From Pseudomonas viridiflava (GTDB lineage: Bacteria; Pseudomonadota; Gammaproteobacteria; Pseudomonadales; Pseudomonadaceae), in the NCBI GenBank assembly GCA_900596015.1, contig UVIF01000020.1, forward strand, positions 41,142 through 105,141: a stretch of DNA of 64,000 bases, written 5' to 3'. Every line of letters starts with the position of its first letter. Position 1 is the stretch's first letter. The notes beneath the pieces are model-generated. The model worked only from the letters and a program-made list of their open reading frames with translations. It made no database searches and was not told where the DNA came from. The position numbers and the translations under genes are program-made. Shown here piece after piece: positions 29,496 to 40,428 of this stretch.

Positions 29496-30377
29496 CTAGC
29501 GTTTGTCGCTTGGGGGAGGGAAATCCGCCGCAGCGGTCGCTGCGGGCACCTGTACATCGCCCTCGTCGGTGCATTTGCAGGCCAGGCGCTCGCCGCTGTC
29601 GACGTCCAGCAGCGTCATCGCACCGCCCCATACGCATCCGGTATCCAGCGCGAACACGCCCGGCTCCTCGCAACGCCCTTCCAGCGCTGCCCAATGGCCG
29701 AAGATGATCTTCAAATCGCGCGTCTTGCGCTCCTTGTGCGCGAACCAGGGCGCGTAGCCGGGCAGCGCGGTGTCAGCGCCTTCCTTGCCCTTGAGGTCGA
29801 GCTTGCCGTCGGCGGTGCAGAAACGCATGCGGGTGAAATAATTGGTGATCACCCGCAAGCGGGCAACGCCCTGCAACGCCTTGTGCCACTTGTTCGGCTC
29901 GTTGCCGTACATGCCGTCCAGGAACGGCTGTAACAGCTGGTCGTCACGCAGCGCGCTCTCGACCTCGGCGGCCAGGCGCAGGGCCTTGCGCAGCGACCAT
30001 TGTGGCGGAATCCCGGCATGCACCAGCACGGCATTGCGCTGTTCGTCGTGGTGCAGCAGCTTCTGTTGGCGCAGCCAGTGGAGCAATTGCGGGCCGTCGG
30101 GTGCGTCGAGAATTTCGCGCAAGGTATCACCGCGCTTGAGCCGTTCGGCGTCGTTGGCCACCGCCAGCAGGTGCAGGTCGTGGTTGCCCAGCACACACAC
30201 CAGCGCCTCACGCATGCCATACAGGTAGCGCAGGGTCTCCAGCGAACTCGGCCCGCGGTTGACCAGGTCGCCCACCAGCCACAGCGTGTCCTTGGCAGGG
30301 TCGAAGGAGACCCGTTGCAGCAGGCACTTGAGTGGCTGCAGGCAGCCTTGCAAGTCGCCGACTGCGTACACAGCCAT
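29496..30377 (-). CDS. apaH: Symmetrical bis(5'-nucleosyl)-tetraphosphatase (Ap4A hydrolase)
   Basis: 293 residues, a calcineurin-like phosphoesterase beginning [12 protein letters not shown], with [13 protein letters not shown] and [10 protein letters not shown] metal-binding motifs. It hydrolyses Ap4A to two ADP and removes Np4 caps from RNA. Its ATG overlaps the apaG stop by one base (TGATG), so the two are coupled. The C-terminus ends in a short proline/alanine-rich tail. Confidence 0.96.
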   Translation of the reverse strand: MAVYAVGDLQGCLQPLKCLLQRVSFDPAKDTLWLVGDLVNRGPSSLETLRYLYGMREALVCVLGNHDLHLLAVANDAERLKRGDTLREILDAPDGPQLLHWLRQQKLLHHDEQRNAVLVHAGIPPQWSLRKALRLAAEVESALRDDQLLQPFLDGMYGNEPNKWHKALQGVARLRVITNYFTRMRFCTADGKLDLKGKEGADTALPGYAPWFAHKERKTRDLKIIFGHWAALEGRCEEPGVFALDTGCVWGGAMTLLDVDSGERLACKCTDEGDVQVPAATAAADFPPPSDKR

Positions 30378-30757
30378 CAGTGCAAGGCGCCTGGTACAGC
30401 GAGGCGAAACGGGGCGATCACGGCTTCGAACTGCTTGCCGTCTTCGGCCTGCATCTGATAGCTGCCCTGCATGTTGCCCACCGTGGTGGCCATTACCGTG
30501 CCGCTGGAATAGGTATGGCTTTCACCGGCGGCGATCAGCGGTTGCTGGCCAATGACGCCGGCGCCCCGGACTTCCTCGACCTTGCCATCGCCATCGGTGA
30601 TCACCCAGTGGCGAGACAGCAGGCGAGCGGGAATCTGTCCGTTGTTGCGCACGGTGACGGTATAGGCAAAGGCATAACGCTGCTGCTCGGGCTGCGATTG
30701 TTCTGCCAGGAAACGGGTCACGACGCTGACGTCGATCTGATAACGGGGATCGGACAT
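30377..30757 (-). CDS. apaG: ApaG protein
   Basis: 126 residues, an ApaG immunoglobulin-like fold with the [18 protein letters not shown] and [11 protein letters not shown] signatures. The bacterial function is not settled; homologous domains occur in F-box and PolDIP2 proteins. The start at 30757 ([12 protein letters not shown]) matches the family N-terminus. It sits between rsmA and apaH as in other gamma-proteobacteria. Confidence 0.95.
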   Translation of the reverse strand: MSDPRYQIDVSVVTRFLAEQSQPEQQRYAFAYTVTVRNNGQIPARLLSRHWVITDGDGKVEEVRGAGVIGQQPLIAAGESHTYSSGTVMATTVGNMQGSYQMQAEDGKQFEAVIAPFRLAVPGALH

Positions 30758-30835
30758 GCAAAGGGCCTTGAAAACGAGAGCTAATGTAGCCGGCGTTGGC
30801 CGGTTCAGAGTCAGTCCGGGGCAACGCGGTGGCCT

Positions 30836-30857
30836 GTGGACCAATCGCTTGGTCCAC
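30836..30857 (-). other. Perfect 9-bp hairpin with GNRA tetraloop after rsmA
   Basis: Minus strand: GTGGACCAA-GCGA-TTGGTCCAC. The stem starts eight bases after the rsmA stop codon. No T tract follows, so it is not a classic terminator. Confidence 0.6.
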
Positions 30858-30865
30858 GTTAGAGG

Positions 30866-31672
30866 TCAGAGCGGGTCGCTTCGTTCGGCGAGTTGATCAG
30901 CCAGGCGCACGAAAGCCGCTAGGTCGAGCTGTTCGGGCCGCAGGCTGCCGTCGACGCCGGCCGCTTCGATCGCCTCGACGGGCAGCAGCGCCTTGAGCGT
31001 ATTGCGCAGGGTCTTGCGCCGCTGGTTGAAGGCTTCGCGCACCACTCGCTCGAGCAGGCGGTGATCCTTCGCCGGGTGGGGCAGGGTGGTGTGGGGTACC
31101 AACCGTACGATGGCCGAATCGACCTTGGGCGGCGGATTGAACGCGCCCGGCCCGACGTTGAACAGGTGCTCGACGCGGCAGTGGTACTGAACCATGATCG
31201 ACAGCCGTCCCCAATCGCCGCCGCCCGGGCCTGCTGCCATGCGCTCGACCACTTCCTTCTGCAGCATGAAATGCATGTCGCGGATCAAGTGGGCGTTGTG
31301 CAGCAAATGGAAGATCAGTGGCGTGGAGATGTTGTACGGCAGGTTACCGACCACGCGCAGCGTGCCAGGCTCGGCGCCCAGGCTGGTGAAGTCGAACTTC
31401 AATGCGTCGCCCTGGTGCAGGCGGAAATTGCCCTTGCCGGCGAACTGCTGATTGAGAATCGGCACCAGGTCCTTGTCCAGTTCCACCACGTCCAGTTGCG
31501 CGCCGCTGCCCAGCAGGCCTTCGGTCAGGGCGCCCTGGCCCGGGCCGATTTCCAGCAGGTGCTCGCCGGGCTTGGCGTGGATGGAGCGCAGGATACGGTC
31601 GATCACGCCGGCGTCATGGAGAAAGTTCTGGCCGAAGCGCTTGCGCGCCCGGTGTTGGTATTGCTCGGTCAT
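30866..31672 (-). CDS. rsmA: 16S rRNA (adenine1518/1519-N6) dimethyltransferase
   Basis: 268 residues. It has ARKRFGQNFLHD, the SAM-binding LEIGPGQGALTE and the catalytic VVGNLPYNIS motif. It dimethylates A1518 and A1519 of 16S rRNA late in 30S assembly; loss gives kasugamycin resistance. The ATG at 31672 overlaps the pdxA stop (TAATG). Part of lptD-surA-pdxA-rsmA-apaG-apaH. Confidence 0.97.
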   Translation of the reverse strand: MTEQYQHRARKRFGQNFLHDAGVIDRILRSIHAKPGEHLLEIGPGQGALTEGLLGSGAQLDVVELDKDLVPILNQQFAGKGNFRLHQGDALKFDFTSLGAEPGTLRVVGNLPYNISTPLIFHLLHNAHLIRDMHFMLQKEVVERMAAGPGGGDWGRLSIMVQYHCRVEHLFNVGPGAFNPPPKVDSAIVRLVPHTTLPHPAKDHRLLERVVREAFNQRRKTLRNTLKALLPVEAIEAAGVDGSLRPEQLDLAAFVRLADQLAERSDPL

Positions 31673-32658
31673 TAAAATGTCTCGGCCATTCGATAGGCGG
31701 TGTCGAGGGCGACGCGCAGGCTGCCGGTATCGACCTTGCCGGTTCCGGCCAGGTCCAGGGCGGTGCCGTGGTCCACGGAGGTGCGGATGATCGGCAACCC
31801 CAGGGTCACGTTGACCGCGGCGCCAAAGCCTTTGTACTTGAGTACCGGCAGGCCCTGGTCGTGATACATCGCCAGCACCGCATCGCAATGCTGCAGGTAT
31901 TTGGGAGTGAAGAGCGTATCGGCGGGAAGCGGCCCGCGCAGATCCATGCCTTCGGCGCGCAGACGCTCCAGGGTAGGCTCGATGATGTCGATTTCCTCGC
32001 GGCCCAGGTGGCCGCTTTCGCCGGCATGGGGGTTCAGACCGCAGACCAGGATGCGCGGCCGGGCCAGGCCGAACTTGCCCTGCAGGTCGGCGTGCAGAAT
32101 GCGCGTGACCCGCTCCAGGCGCTCGGCGGTGATCGCATCGGCGACCTCGCGCAGGGGCAGGTGAGTGGTCATCAGTGCCACGCGCAGATCGCCGGTTGCG
32201 AGCATCATCACCACCTGTTCGGTAGCGGTGAGGTCGGCGAGGAATTCAGTGTGCCCGGAGAACGCGATGCCACCGTCGTTGATGACGCCCTTGTGCACCG
32301 GCGCGGTGATCATGCCCGCGAACAGCCCGTCGAGGCAGCCCTGCGCTGCACGCGTCAAGGTCTGCAGCACGAACGCGGCGTTGGCGGTATTCAGCTGGCC
32401 GGTGAGCACGGGCGCGCCCAGTGGGGTGTCCCAAACGTACAGGCTGCCCGCTGGCGCAGGCTGGTCGGGGAGAGCGTCGGCATCGACTTCCAGCAGACTG
32501 ACGGCCAGCCCCAGCTGCGCGGCCCGCTCGACGAGCAGGTCACGGCTGGTGATGGCGATCAGGGGGTGAGGCTGGGGTTGCGCGGCCAGCAGCAGGCACA
32601 GGTCTGGACCTATGCCCGCCGGCTCGCCGGGCGTCAACGCGAAACGCTTGGGGGTCAC
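31672..32658 (-). CDS. pdxA: 4-hydroxythreonine-4-phosphate dehydrogenase
   Basis: 328 residues, full length. It begins [33 protein letters not shown] and [16 protein letters not shown] include the zinc-binding histidines and substrate residues of PdxA. It acts in the DXP-dependent vitamin B6 pathway. The start is GTG at 32658 and overlaps the surA stop (GTGA). Confidence 0.96.
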   Translation of the reverse strand: MTPKRFALTPGEPAGIGPDLCLLLAAQPQPHPLIAITSRDLLVERAAQLGLAVSLLEVDADALPDQPAPAGSLYVWDTPLGAPVLTGQLNTANAAFVLQTLTRAAQGCLDGLFAGMITAPVHKGVINDGGIAFSGHTEFLADLTATEQVVMMLATGDLRVALMTTHLPLREVADAITAERLERVTRILHADLQGKFGLARPRILVCGLNPHAGESGHLGREEIDIIEPTLERLRAEGMDLRGPLPADTLFTPKYLQHCDAVLAMYHDQGLPVLKYKGFGAAVNVTLGLPIIRTSVDHGTALDLAGTGKVDTGSLRVALDTAYRMAETF

Positions 32659-33977
32659 TGCGCAGCCTGGTCGGCGCCAGGCAGCTTGATTTCGACGTAG
32701 GCTTCGTCGCGGATCTGGCGCATCCAGGTCTGCAGCTCTTCGTCATACTTGCGGTTGCGCAACACGGTCATTGCCTGCTGGTCGCGGGCCTGCTCGGTGT
32801 TGTCGGTCGCACGGCGCCCCAGCACCTGCAGCACGTGCCAGCCGAACTGGGTCTGGAACGGACGCGAAACTGTTTCTACTGGCGTCGACGCCATGGTTTC
32901 GCGGAACTCGGGCACCAGCGACTGAGGGTTGACCCAGTTCAGGTCGCCGCCGTTGAGCGCCGAACCCGGATCTTCCGAGAAATTCTTCGCCAGGGTGGCG
33001 AAGTCCTCGCCGTTTTCGATGCGCTCGTACAGCTTGCGTGCCAGTTCTTCGGTCTGGGCCGGGCTGCGGATCTCGCTCGGCTTGAGCAGAATGTGACGTA
33101 CGTGCACTTCGTCCACGGTCTGGGTGGCGCCACCGCGCTTGTCCAGCACCTTGAGGATGATGAAGCCCACGGGCGTGCGCACCGGCTGGGTGACATCGCC
33201 GACCGGCATGCTGCTGAGCATGCGGTCGAACGGTGCCGGCAGCTGAGCAGGCTTGCGCCAGCCCATGTCGCCGCCTTCCAGGGCGTTCTCGCTCGACGAG
33301 CTGGCAATCGCCAACTTGTTGAAGTCGGCACCCTGCTTGAGCTGGCGATAGATATCCTCGGCCTTGCTCGCCGCTGCCTGGATAGCCGCCGAGCTGGCGC
33401 TTTCCGGGACCTGGATCTGGATGTTGGCCAGGTGCAGTTCTTCGGACAGTTGCATCTTGCCCAGGTCCGAGGCAAGGAAATTCTTCACTTCCTGCTCGGA
33501 TACCTGAATGCGCTCGGCCACGCGACGCTGGCGTACGCGGCTGATGATCATCTCGCGCTTCACCTGCTCGCGCGCATCGTCATACGACAGGCCGTCATGC
33601 GCCAGTGCGGCACGGAACTGCTCGGTCGACATGTTGTTGCGCTGGGCGATGGTGGCGATGGCGCCGTTGAGTTCTTCGTCGGTAATGCGAATGCCGGAAC
33701 GCTCGCCGATCTGCAGTTGCAGATTCTCGACGATCAGGCGTTCCAGCACCTGCTGTTGCAGGACGCTCGCTGCAGGTACGCCACCGCCACGCTTGGCGAT
33801 GGTTTGCTGCACTTCCTTGACGCGCTGGTCGAGCTGGCTTTGCATGACCACGTCGTTGTCGACGATGGCCACGACGCGGTCCAGCTGTTGCACCGCGGCG
33901 TGCGCCGTGGTGCCCAGCAGCATGGCGCCCAGCACGACTGGGCGCAGCAGATCACATAGCTTGGTCTTCACGTTCAC
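32655..33977 (-). CDS. surA: Periplasmic chaperone and peptidyl-prolyl isomerase SurA
   Basis: 440 residues. A signal peptide ends near [11 protein letters not shown]. The SurA N-terminal chaperone domain follows ([16 protein letters not shown]), then two parvulin domains: one from about 180, and one from about 290 with [15 protein letters not shown]. It escorts unfolded outer-membrane proteins, including LptD, to the BAM complex. It is annotated from a GTG at 33977 with AAGG five bases upstream; a second GTG two codons later is possible. It overlaps the lptD 3' end by 26 bp. Confidence 0.95.
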   Translation of the reverse strand: MNVKTKLCDLLRPVVLGAMLLGTTAHAAVQQLDRVVAIVDNDVVMQSQLDQRVKEVQQTIAKRGGGVPAASVLQQQVLERLIVENLQLQIGERSGIRITDEELNGAIATIAQRNNMSTEQFRAALAHDGLSYDDAREQVKREMIISRVRQRRVAERIQVSEQEVKNFLASDLGKMQLSEELHLANIQIQVPESASSAAIQAAASKAEDIYRQLKQGADFNKLAIASSSSENALEGGDMGWRKPAQLPAPFDRMLSSMPVGDVTQPVRTPVGFIILKVLDKRGGATQTVDEVHVRHILLKPSEIRSPAQTEELARKLYERIENGEDFATLAKNFSEDPGSALNGGDLNWVNPQSLVPEFRETMASTPVETVSRPFQTQFGWHVLQVLGRRATDNTEQARDQQAMTVLRNRKYDEELQTWMRQIRDEAYVEIKLPGADQAAQ

Positions 33978-36714
33978 GATAACCTTGAATGCCCTTGTCG
34001 AGGAAACCCTCGACCTTATTGCCTACCACGCCACCGAGGCCCTTCAGCACGATTTGCAGGAAGATGCCGTGGTCGCCTTTTTCGTTCTGCGGGGCGGCCT
34101 GGCTGTATTCGTCGTAGTCAACCCAGTAGCGGTTGATCAGACGCATCTTCCAGCAGCAGTTGTCGTATTCGAAACCACCAAAGGCTTCCAGCGTGCGATT
34201 GCGGTTGTAGTCGAACTGCCAGCGGCTGATGACGCTCCACTGCGGCACGATCGGCCACATGACCGAGAAGTCATGCTGCTGGATCTTGTAGTAGTCCTTC
34301 ACGTAGTTCGGATCGCCCGGCTGGCCGTAGTCGCCACCGAAGGTCCAGCGACCGGTCGCCGAATCGTAGTGCACGGTGTCGTCGCGGTAGCGATAGCCCA
34401 GGTTGACCACCTTGTTCGGGTTGTCTTCAGGCTGGTAGTGGAACATCGCGCTGCCCGAACGGGTGCTGCGGCTGTCCGGATCCCAGTTGAAGTCCGAGCT
34501 GAAGCGCCAGTCGCGGTTGAAGCGATATTCGTATTCCAGGGCGTACGGCGAAACGTTGGCCTGAGCATCGTCGCGCGTCTTGAAATCGACGCCCGGCAGT
34601 TGCACTTCGCGATCCTTGAAGTACACGGCCTGGCCGACGCTCACACGCTGACGCTCGAAACCGTTCTCCTCGATCCAGCGGCTGGTCACGCCCAGCGACA
34701 GCTTGTTCTCGTCGCCCACGCGGTCGGAACCGGTGAAGCGGTTTTCGCGGAACAGCGAGCCATAGCTGAAGGTGGTTTCCGACGTGTCGAATACTGGAAT
34801 GTCGGTCTGGTCTTCCTCGGGAACATAGAGGTAGAACAGGCGCGGTTCCAGGGTCTGGCGGAAGTTGGTGCCGAACATCTGGGTGTCGCGGTCGAAGTAC
34901 AGGCCGCTGTCGATGCTGGCGATCGGTACGCCGCGGTTCTGCGAGCTGCTGAAACGCTCGTCGGCCAGCAGGCTGTTCTTGCCTTGGCTGTCCAGATCCA
35001 GATCGTACTGGGTGTACATGTACTTGAGCGACGGACGCACGAAGCCCCAGTTCCAGTTCAGCGGCAGCGACACGCCCGGTTCCAGGTTCAGGCGGTTGCC
35101 GTTGGCACGCGCCAGGCCCTGAACGTTGTTGTCGATGCGGCGCTCGCCGAAACCGTCTTCGTTGATGAAGGTGCCGGTGCGCAGATCACGCTCGAAACGC
35201 ACGATCTCACTGTTGTAGGTGAAGTCCAGACCGCCCGGATGGTAAGGCAGCGCACCATTGAAGGTGATCTGCGGCATGCGGTTGTACGGGGTGATGTCGG
35301 CCACGGTCGCCAGCTTGTACGCCTGGGCGTTCAAGCGTGCGGTGTAGGTATCGCCGCGGTAGGTCAGGGCACCCTGCTGGTTGATCCAGTCGGTGCGCTC
35401 GACGCCGATCTGGTCCGACTGCAGGTCCTGGAAGTAGTACGGATCGCTGATGTCGGTGTAGTCGACTTCAGTCGTCAGGCGCGAGTCCAAGCCGCCCTTG
35501 TGCTGCCAGTTGACCATCCAGCGGATCTTGTCGTAGTCGGACTGCTGGCTGCGATCGTCGTTTTCGTCGTTCAGGTACGCGCCGCCGAACTGGCCTTCGC
35601 TGGTCTTGGTCAGGTAGCGGAATTCGCCTTCCATCATCAAGCCACGCTTGGCCATGTAGCGCGGGTACAACGTGGCGTCGTAGTTTGGCGCCAGGTTGAA
35701 GTAGTACGGGGCAACCAGGGTGAAGCCGCTGTCGCTGTCGCTGGCGAAGGATGGTGGCAGGAAGCCGGACTGGCGACGGTCGTCGATCGGGAAGTAGATA
35801 TACGGCGTGTACAGCACCGGAATATCCTTCACGCGAAGGGTGACGTTGGTCGCGGTGCCGAAGCCGGTGGCCGGGTTCAGCGTGATGTTGTTGCCCTTGA
35901 GCTGCCAGGCGTTGCTGTCCGGCTCGCAGGTGGTATAGGTACCGTCCTTGAGGCGGATGATGGCGTTCTCGGCGCGCTTGGCGTACAGCGCATTGCCGCG
36001 GATGCGCGACTTGTGCAGCACGTATTCGGCGTTATCGACCTGGGCCTCACCGGTGTCGAGCTGGATCTGGGCGTGGTCGCCCACGACCAGCGCGCCGTTG
36101 TCGCGCAGCTTGACGTTGCCGTTGAGCTCGCCGCGGTTCTCGGCCTGGTGCAGGCTGGCCTCGTCGGCCTCGATCTGCATGCTGCCCTGGCGCATCACGA
36201 CGTCACCGGCCAGCGAGGCGATCTGCTCCTCGGTCTGGTAGCGCGAAGCCTTGGCGCCGATGAAAGTCGGTGCCTCGCTCTTCGGGGTGTTGTCGTTCAT
36301 GCCCGGACGCACCGGCTCGATGTACGCACCGGAGCAGTACGGCCCGGTCTCGGCCAGTTGGGCGGCGCTCAGCTTGCTGCGCGGCACCCAGTCGAGATGG
36401 CTGTAGTCGGGGCTGCGCGAGCTCAGGCCACGGCCCTTGCTCTGCGTGACCGCGACCGGCCCGACGGTTTTCTCTTCGCGTGAAGAGGCACCGCTGCCGC
36501 CGCTCGCCACTGCCGCGCCGTCGTGCACGGGGCGCGGCGGCAACTGCGCGGCGTTGGCTTTGGGGTTGCAGTCCCAGGCACCAGCAGCGGAGACTTGGCA
36601 GTCGAATTGCTCTGCAGCAAAAACGAACGGGGTGGCCATGGGTTGCATCACCAGCAAACCGCCAGTGACCAGCAACGGAAATTTTTTACGAAACGCGGGG
36701 GATTTCAATGCCAT
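33952..36714 (-). CDS. lptD: LPS-assembly outer-membrane protein LptD
   Basis: 920 residues. A signal peptide ends near FVFAAEQ, a periplasmic OstA/LptA-like region covers about 130-330, and a large beta-barrel extends to the C-terminus. Cysteines suited to the LptD disulfide switch are visible: FDCQVSAAG near the N-terminus, TTCEPD further in, and the adjacent pair in YDNCCWKM near the C-terminus. With LptE it inserts LPS in the outer leaflet. I chose ATG 36714 ([11 protein letters not shown]) because it begins the signal peptide; upstream codons to 36765 look random. Confidence 0.96.
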   Translation of the reverse strand: MALKSPAFRKKFPLLVTGGLLVMQPMATPFVFAAEQFDCQVSAAGAWDCNPKANAAQLPPRPVHDGAAVASGGSGASSREEKTVGPVAVTQSKGRGLSSRSPDYSHLDWVPRSKLSAAQLAETGPYCSGAYIEPVRPGMNDNTPKSEAPTFIGAKASRYQTEEQIASLAGDVVMRQGSMQIEADEASLHQAENRGELNGNVKLRDNGALVVGDHAQIQLDTGEAQVDNAEYVLHKSRIRGNALYAKRAENAIIRLKDGTYTTCEPDSNAWQLKGNNITLNPATGFGTATNVTLRVKDIPVLYTPYIYFPIDDRRQSGFLPPSFASDSDSGFTLVAPYYFNLAPNYDATLYPRYMAKRGLMMEGEFRYLTKTSEGQFGGAYLNDENDDRSQQSDYDKIRWMVNWQHKGGLDSRLTTEVDYTDISDPYYFQDLQSDQIGVERTDWINQQGALTYRGDTYTARLNAQAYKLATVADITPYNRMPQITFNGALPYHPGGLDFTYNSEIVRFERDLRTGTFINEDGFGERRIDNNVQGLARANGNRLNLEPGVSLPLNWNWGFVRPSLKYMYTQYDLDLDSQGKNSLLADERFSSSQNRGVPIASIDSGLYFDRDTQMFGTNFRQTLEPRLFYLYVPEEDQTDIPVFDTSETTFSYGSLFRENRFTGSDRVGDENKLSLGVTSRWIEENGFERQRVSVGQAVYFKDREVQLPGVDFKTRDDAQANVSPYALEYEYRFNRDWRFSSDFNWDPDSRSTRSGSAMFHYQPEDNPNKVVNLGYRYRDDTVHYDSATGRWTFGGDYGQPGDPNYVKDYYKIQQHDFSVMWPIVPQWSVISRWQFDYNRNRTLEAFGGFEYDNCCWKMRLINRYWVDYDEYSQAAPQNEKGDHGIFLQIVLKGLGGVVGNKVEGFLDKGIQGYREREDQAM

Positions 36715-36793
36715 CTTATTAGTCCGGGCTTCCTGCGTGCCATCTTGCCCGCGGGGGGGCCGCACGCCTCTCGATGGTCTGAAAAAGATGCTG

Positions 36794-36831
36794 GATAATA
36801 AAGCATGACCCGCTTGACGGCTAGCGCCGTC
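36794..36831 (+). promoter_or_regulatory. Candidate amgK promoter -10 and 5'-UTR hairpin
   Basis: A GATAAT at 36794-36799 resembles a -10 box, but the -35 position (TCGATG) is poor. The predicted leader then has GACGGC-TAGC-GCCGTC (36816-36831), whose last C abuts the GGAG ribosome site (36832-36835) of amgK. Confidence 0.35.
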
Positions 36832-36844
36832 GGAGACCCTTGCA

Positions 36845-38514
<1,670 letters not shown>

Positions 38515-38515
38515 T

Positions 38516-39283
38516 ATGTTGTGGCCCGGAACGGTAGTCGGCGCGGCGGCAGGTTATGCCCTCGCCAGCATTCCAGGGGCGCTGCTGGGCATAGTGCTCG
38601 GCCAGGCGCTGGATCGACACCTCAGGTTGCAGACTTGGAGTGAATTGGTAGATAGGCTCAAGGGCAAATCGGTGCTGCGTGACGAGCAGTTGCTGTTCGT
38701 CCTGCTGGGCCGGGTGGCCAAGGCCGAAGGCCAGGTGCTGGCGGTGCATATCCAGCAGGCGCGGCGGGAGATGCGCTCTTTGAATCTCAACGAGCAGGCG
38801 CGAAAACGGGCCATCGTTGCGTTCAATCGCGGCAAGACGGGAGGCGATCAGCTGCGCAGTCACCTGCTGCGCCTCAAGCACCAACCCAACTCCGCCGAAG
38901 GCATGCTGCGTGCCTGCTGGCGGATGGTCTGGGCGGATGGCCAGGCCGGTACCGCCGAGCGCGAACTGGTAGTCAGCTGGGGCAAATGGCTGGGCTGGTC
39001 CTCGGCACGGGTGCAGGGGCTGGGGCAGGATTACGAGCCGCGCCACAGGCCGGTGACCAAGCGAGGCGGGGCCTTCGAAGAAGCGCTGCGCCTGCTTGGG
39101 GTTTCCTCGACCACCGAGCCCGACCAGATCAAGCGTGCCTATCGCCGTCTGCTCAGCCGCCACCATCCCGACAAGCTGGTGGGCGGGGGTGCCACACCGG
39201 CGCAGATTCGCGAGGCCACCGACCGCACGCGCGAACTGCACAACGCCTATAGCCTGATCCGCGAGCGCCTGGACCTGCGCTGA
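38516..39283 (+). CDS. djlA: DjlA-like co-chaperone (TerB and J domains)
   Basis: 255 residues. A hydrophobic glycine-rich N-terminus (about 3-28) resembles the single DjlA membrane anchor, a TerB-like helical domain covers about 55-175, and a C-terminal J domain has the HPD motif (RRLLSRHHPDKLV). It would stimulate DnaK ATPase from the inner membrane. GAGG five bases before the ATG lies inside murU, so it is likely in the same operon. Confidence 0.9.
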   Translation: MLWPGTVVGAAAGYALASIPGALLGIVLGQALDRHLRLQTWSELVDRLKGKSVLRDEQLLFVLLGRVAKAEGQVLAVHIQQARREMRSLNLNEQARKRAIVAFNRGKTGGDQLRSHLLRLKHQPNSAEGMLRACWRMVWADGQAGTAERELVVSWGKWLGWSSARVQGLGQDYEPRHRPVTKRGGAFEEALRLLGVSSTTEPDQIKRAYRRLLSRHHPDKLVGGGATPAQIREATDRTRELHNAYSLIRERLDLR

Positions 39284-39314
39284 TGCGCAGGTTTGGCATC
39301 AACCGCGCGGTGGC

Positions 39315-40259
39315 TTACTGCGCATTCAAGGCACCCTTGACCCTTCGGAACAACTGCTCGGCCTGCGCGGCCTTGTCCGGCAGCGATGTGAGCGAAACCT
39401 GCGAGTACACCGCACCTTTCTGCCGCTTGCTGGCCTGCAGACGCCGTTGCGCGGCGTCAGCCGCTGCTTGACGATCGCTGTAGAAGACATCCGTAGTGGC
39501 CACCTTGAGCAGCGCGGCCAGTTCGTCGATCTGCTGCGGCGCATTGTCCGGGGTGCGGGTATCCACCAACACCAGCCTCTGCACGTGCGCCGGCTGCCGT
39601 TCGGCCATGTAGCGGGTCGCCCAGTAAGCGCCGCTGCCATGCCCCAACAGCACGATCCTGCGTGAGTTGTGTTGCTGGGCGAAAGCGATGCCGGCTTCGA
39701 TGCGGGCAAAGATCCGCTCGGCATCTACCTGCATAGGGTCTTGCAGCTGCACCTCGGTGCTGGCCGTGTCGGCGTCCTGAGCCGTGGCTTTTTCCACCCC
39801 GGCGCCAGCGTCCGGTGGCGTCGCCTGGGTGTCGGTGGTCACCGGCAATGGCGGTTTCTCGTTTGGCCTGGCCGAAGGCATCTGGCTGACCAGGTCCGGC
39901 AGGCTCAGGCTCAAGGTGTTGAACGCCGCATCCGGCAACTTGCGCCGCAACGGCCCCACGCCCTGTGGCCAGTCCGCCGTTTCCCCGGCCCCTGGCACGA
40001 TGATCACCGTACCCTGCGCATCGGCGCTATTGGCCGGACGCCACAACGACAGGAACTCGTCGCTGCCGGCCTGCAATTGTTGCTGCTCGCTGGCCGGCAA
40101 CTGACGTTCCAAGGCCTGCGCATCCTCGACACTGCGCTCTGGCAGTGGCTGGCGGATCTCGGCCGTCTCCTTGGCTGGTGCGGCCTCTTCGGCCGCAGCA
40201 ACACCGTGCAAGGGCACCAGCAATGCCAGGCAGACGGCTCTCAACTGAACAACTTTCAT
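39315..40259 (-). CDS. DUF3530 family protein with alpha/beta-hydrolase-like fold
   Basis: 314 residues. A signal peptide (MKVVQLRAVCLALLVPLHGVAA) indicates export. Residues about 95 onward look like an alpha/beta hydrolase: IIVPGAGETADWPQG and RIVLLGHGSGAYWATRYM, where the nucleophile-elbow position reads GHGSG, keeping a serine shifted from the usual GxSxG centre. Function unknown. Convergent with djlA and divergent from the histidine-kinase gene. Confidence 0.75.
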   Translation of the reverse strand: MKVVQLRAVCLALLVPLHGVAAAEEAAPAKETAEIRQPLPERSVEDAQALERQLPASEQQQLQAGSDEFLSLWRPANSADAQGTVIIVPGAGETADWPQGVGPLRRKLPDAAFNTLSLSLPDLVSQMPSARPNEKPPLPVTTDTQATPPDAGAGVEKATAQDADTASTEVQLQDPMQVDAERIFARIEAGIAFAQQHNSRRIVLLGHGSGAYWATRYMAERQPAHVQRLVLVDTRTPDNAPQQIDELAALLKVATTDVFYSDRQAAADAAQRRLQASKRQKGAVYSQVSLTSLPDKAAQAEQLFRRVKGALNAQ

Positions 40260-40428
40260 CGGTACTTCCCGCCCAAATGAATGACTCGCTTGTTCGATAC
40301 CGGGCCAAGTGCACGCTGCCATCAATGCAATCTGACAGGCGCTCCTTTTCTCGCGGATAATCCCGACACCGATCGATATTCAAAGCCTATAGCTTAGTGC
40401 CATCCACGCAAAGGTCGTTCATACCGAT

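Noticed and set aside
33508..36483. Open frame of 991 codons on the plus strand
   Set aside because: It lies antisense to lptD and surA. It has no ribosome site, a biased V/A/L/R composition and no domain. It reflects GC-rich codon bias.
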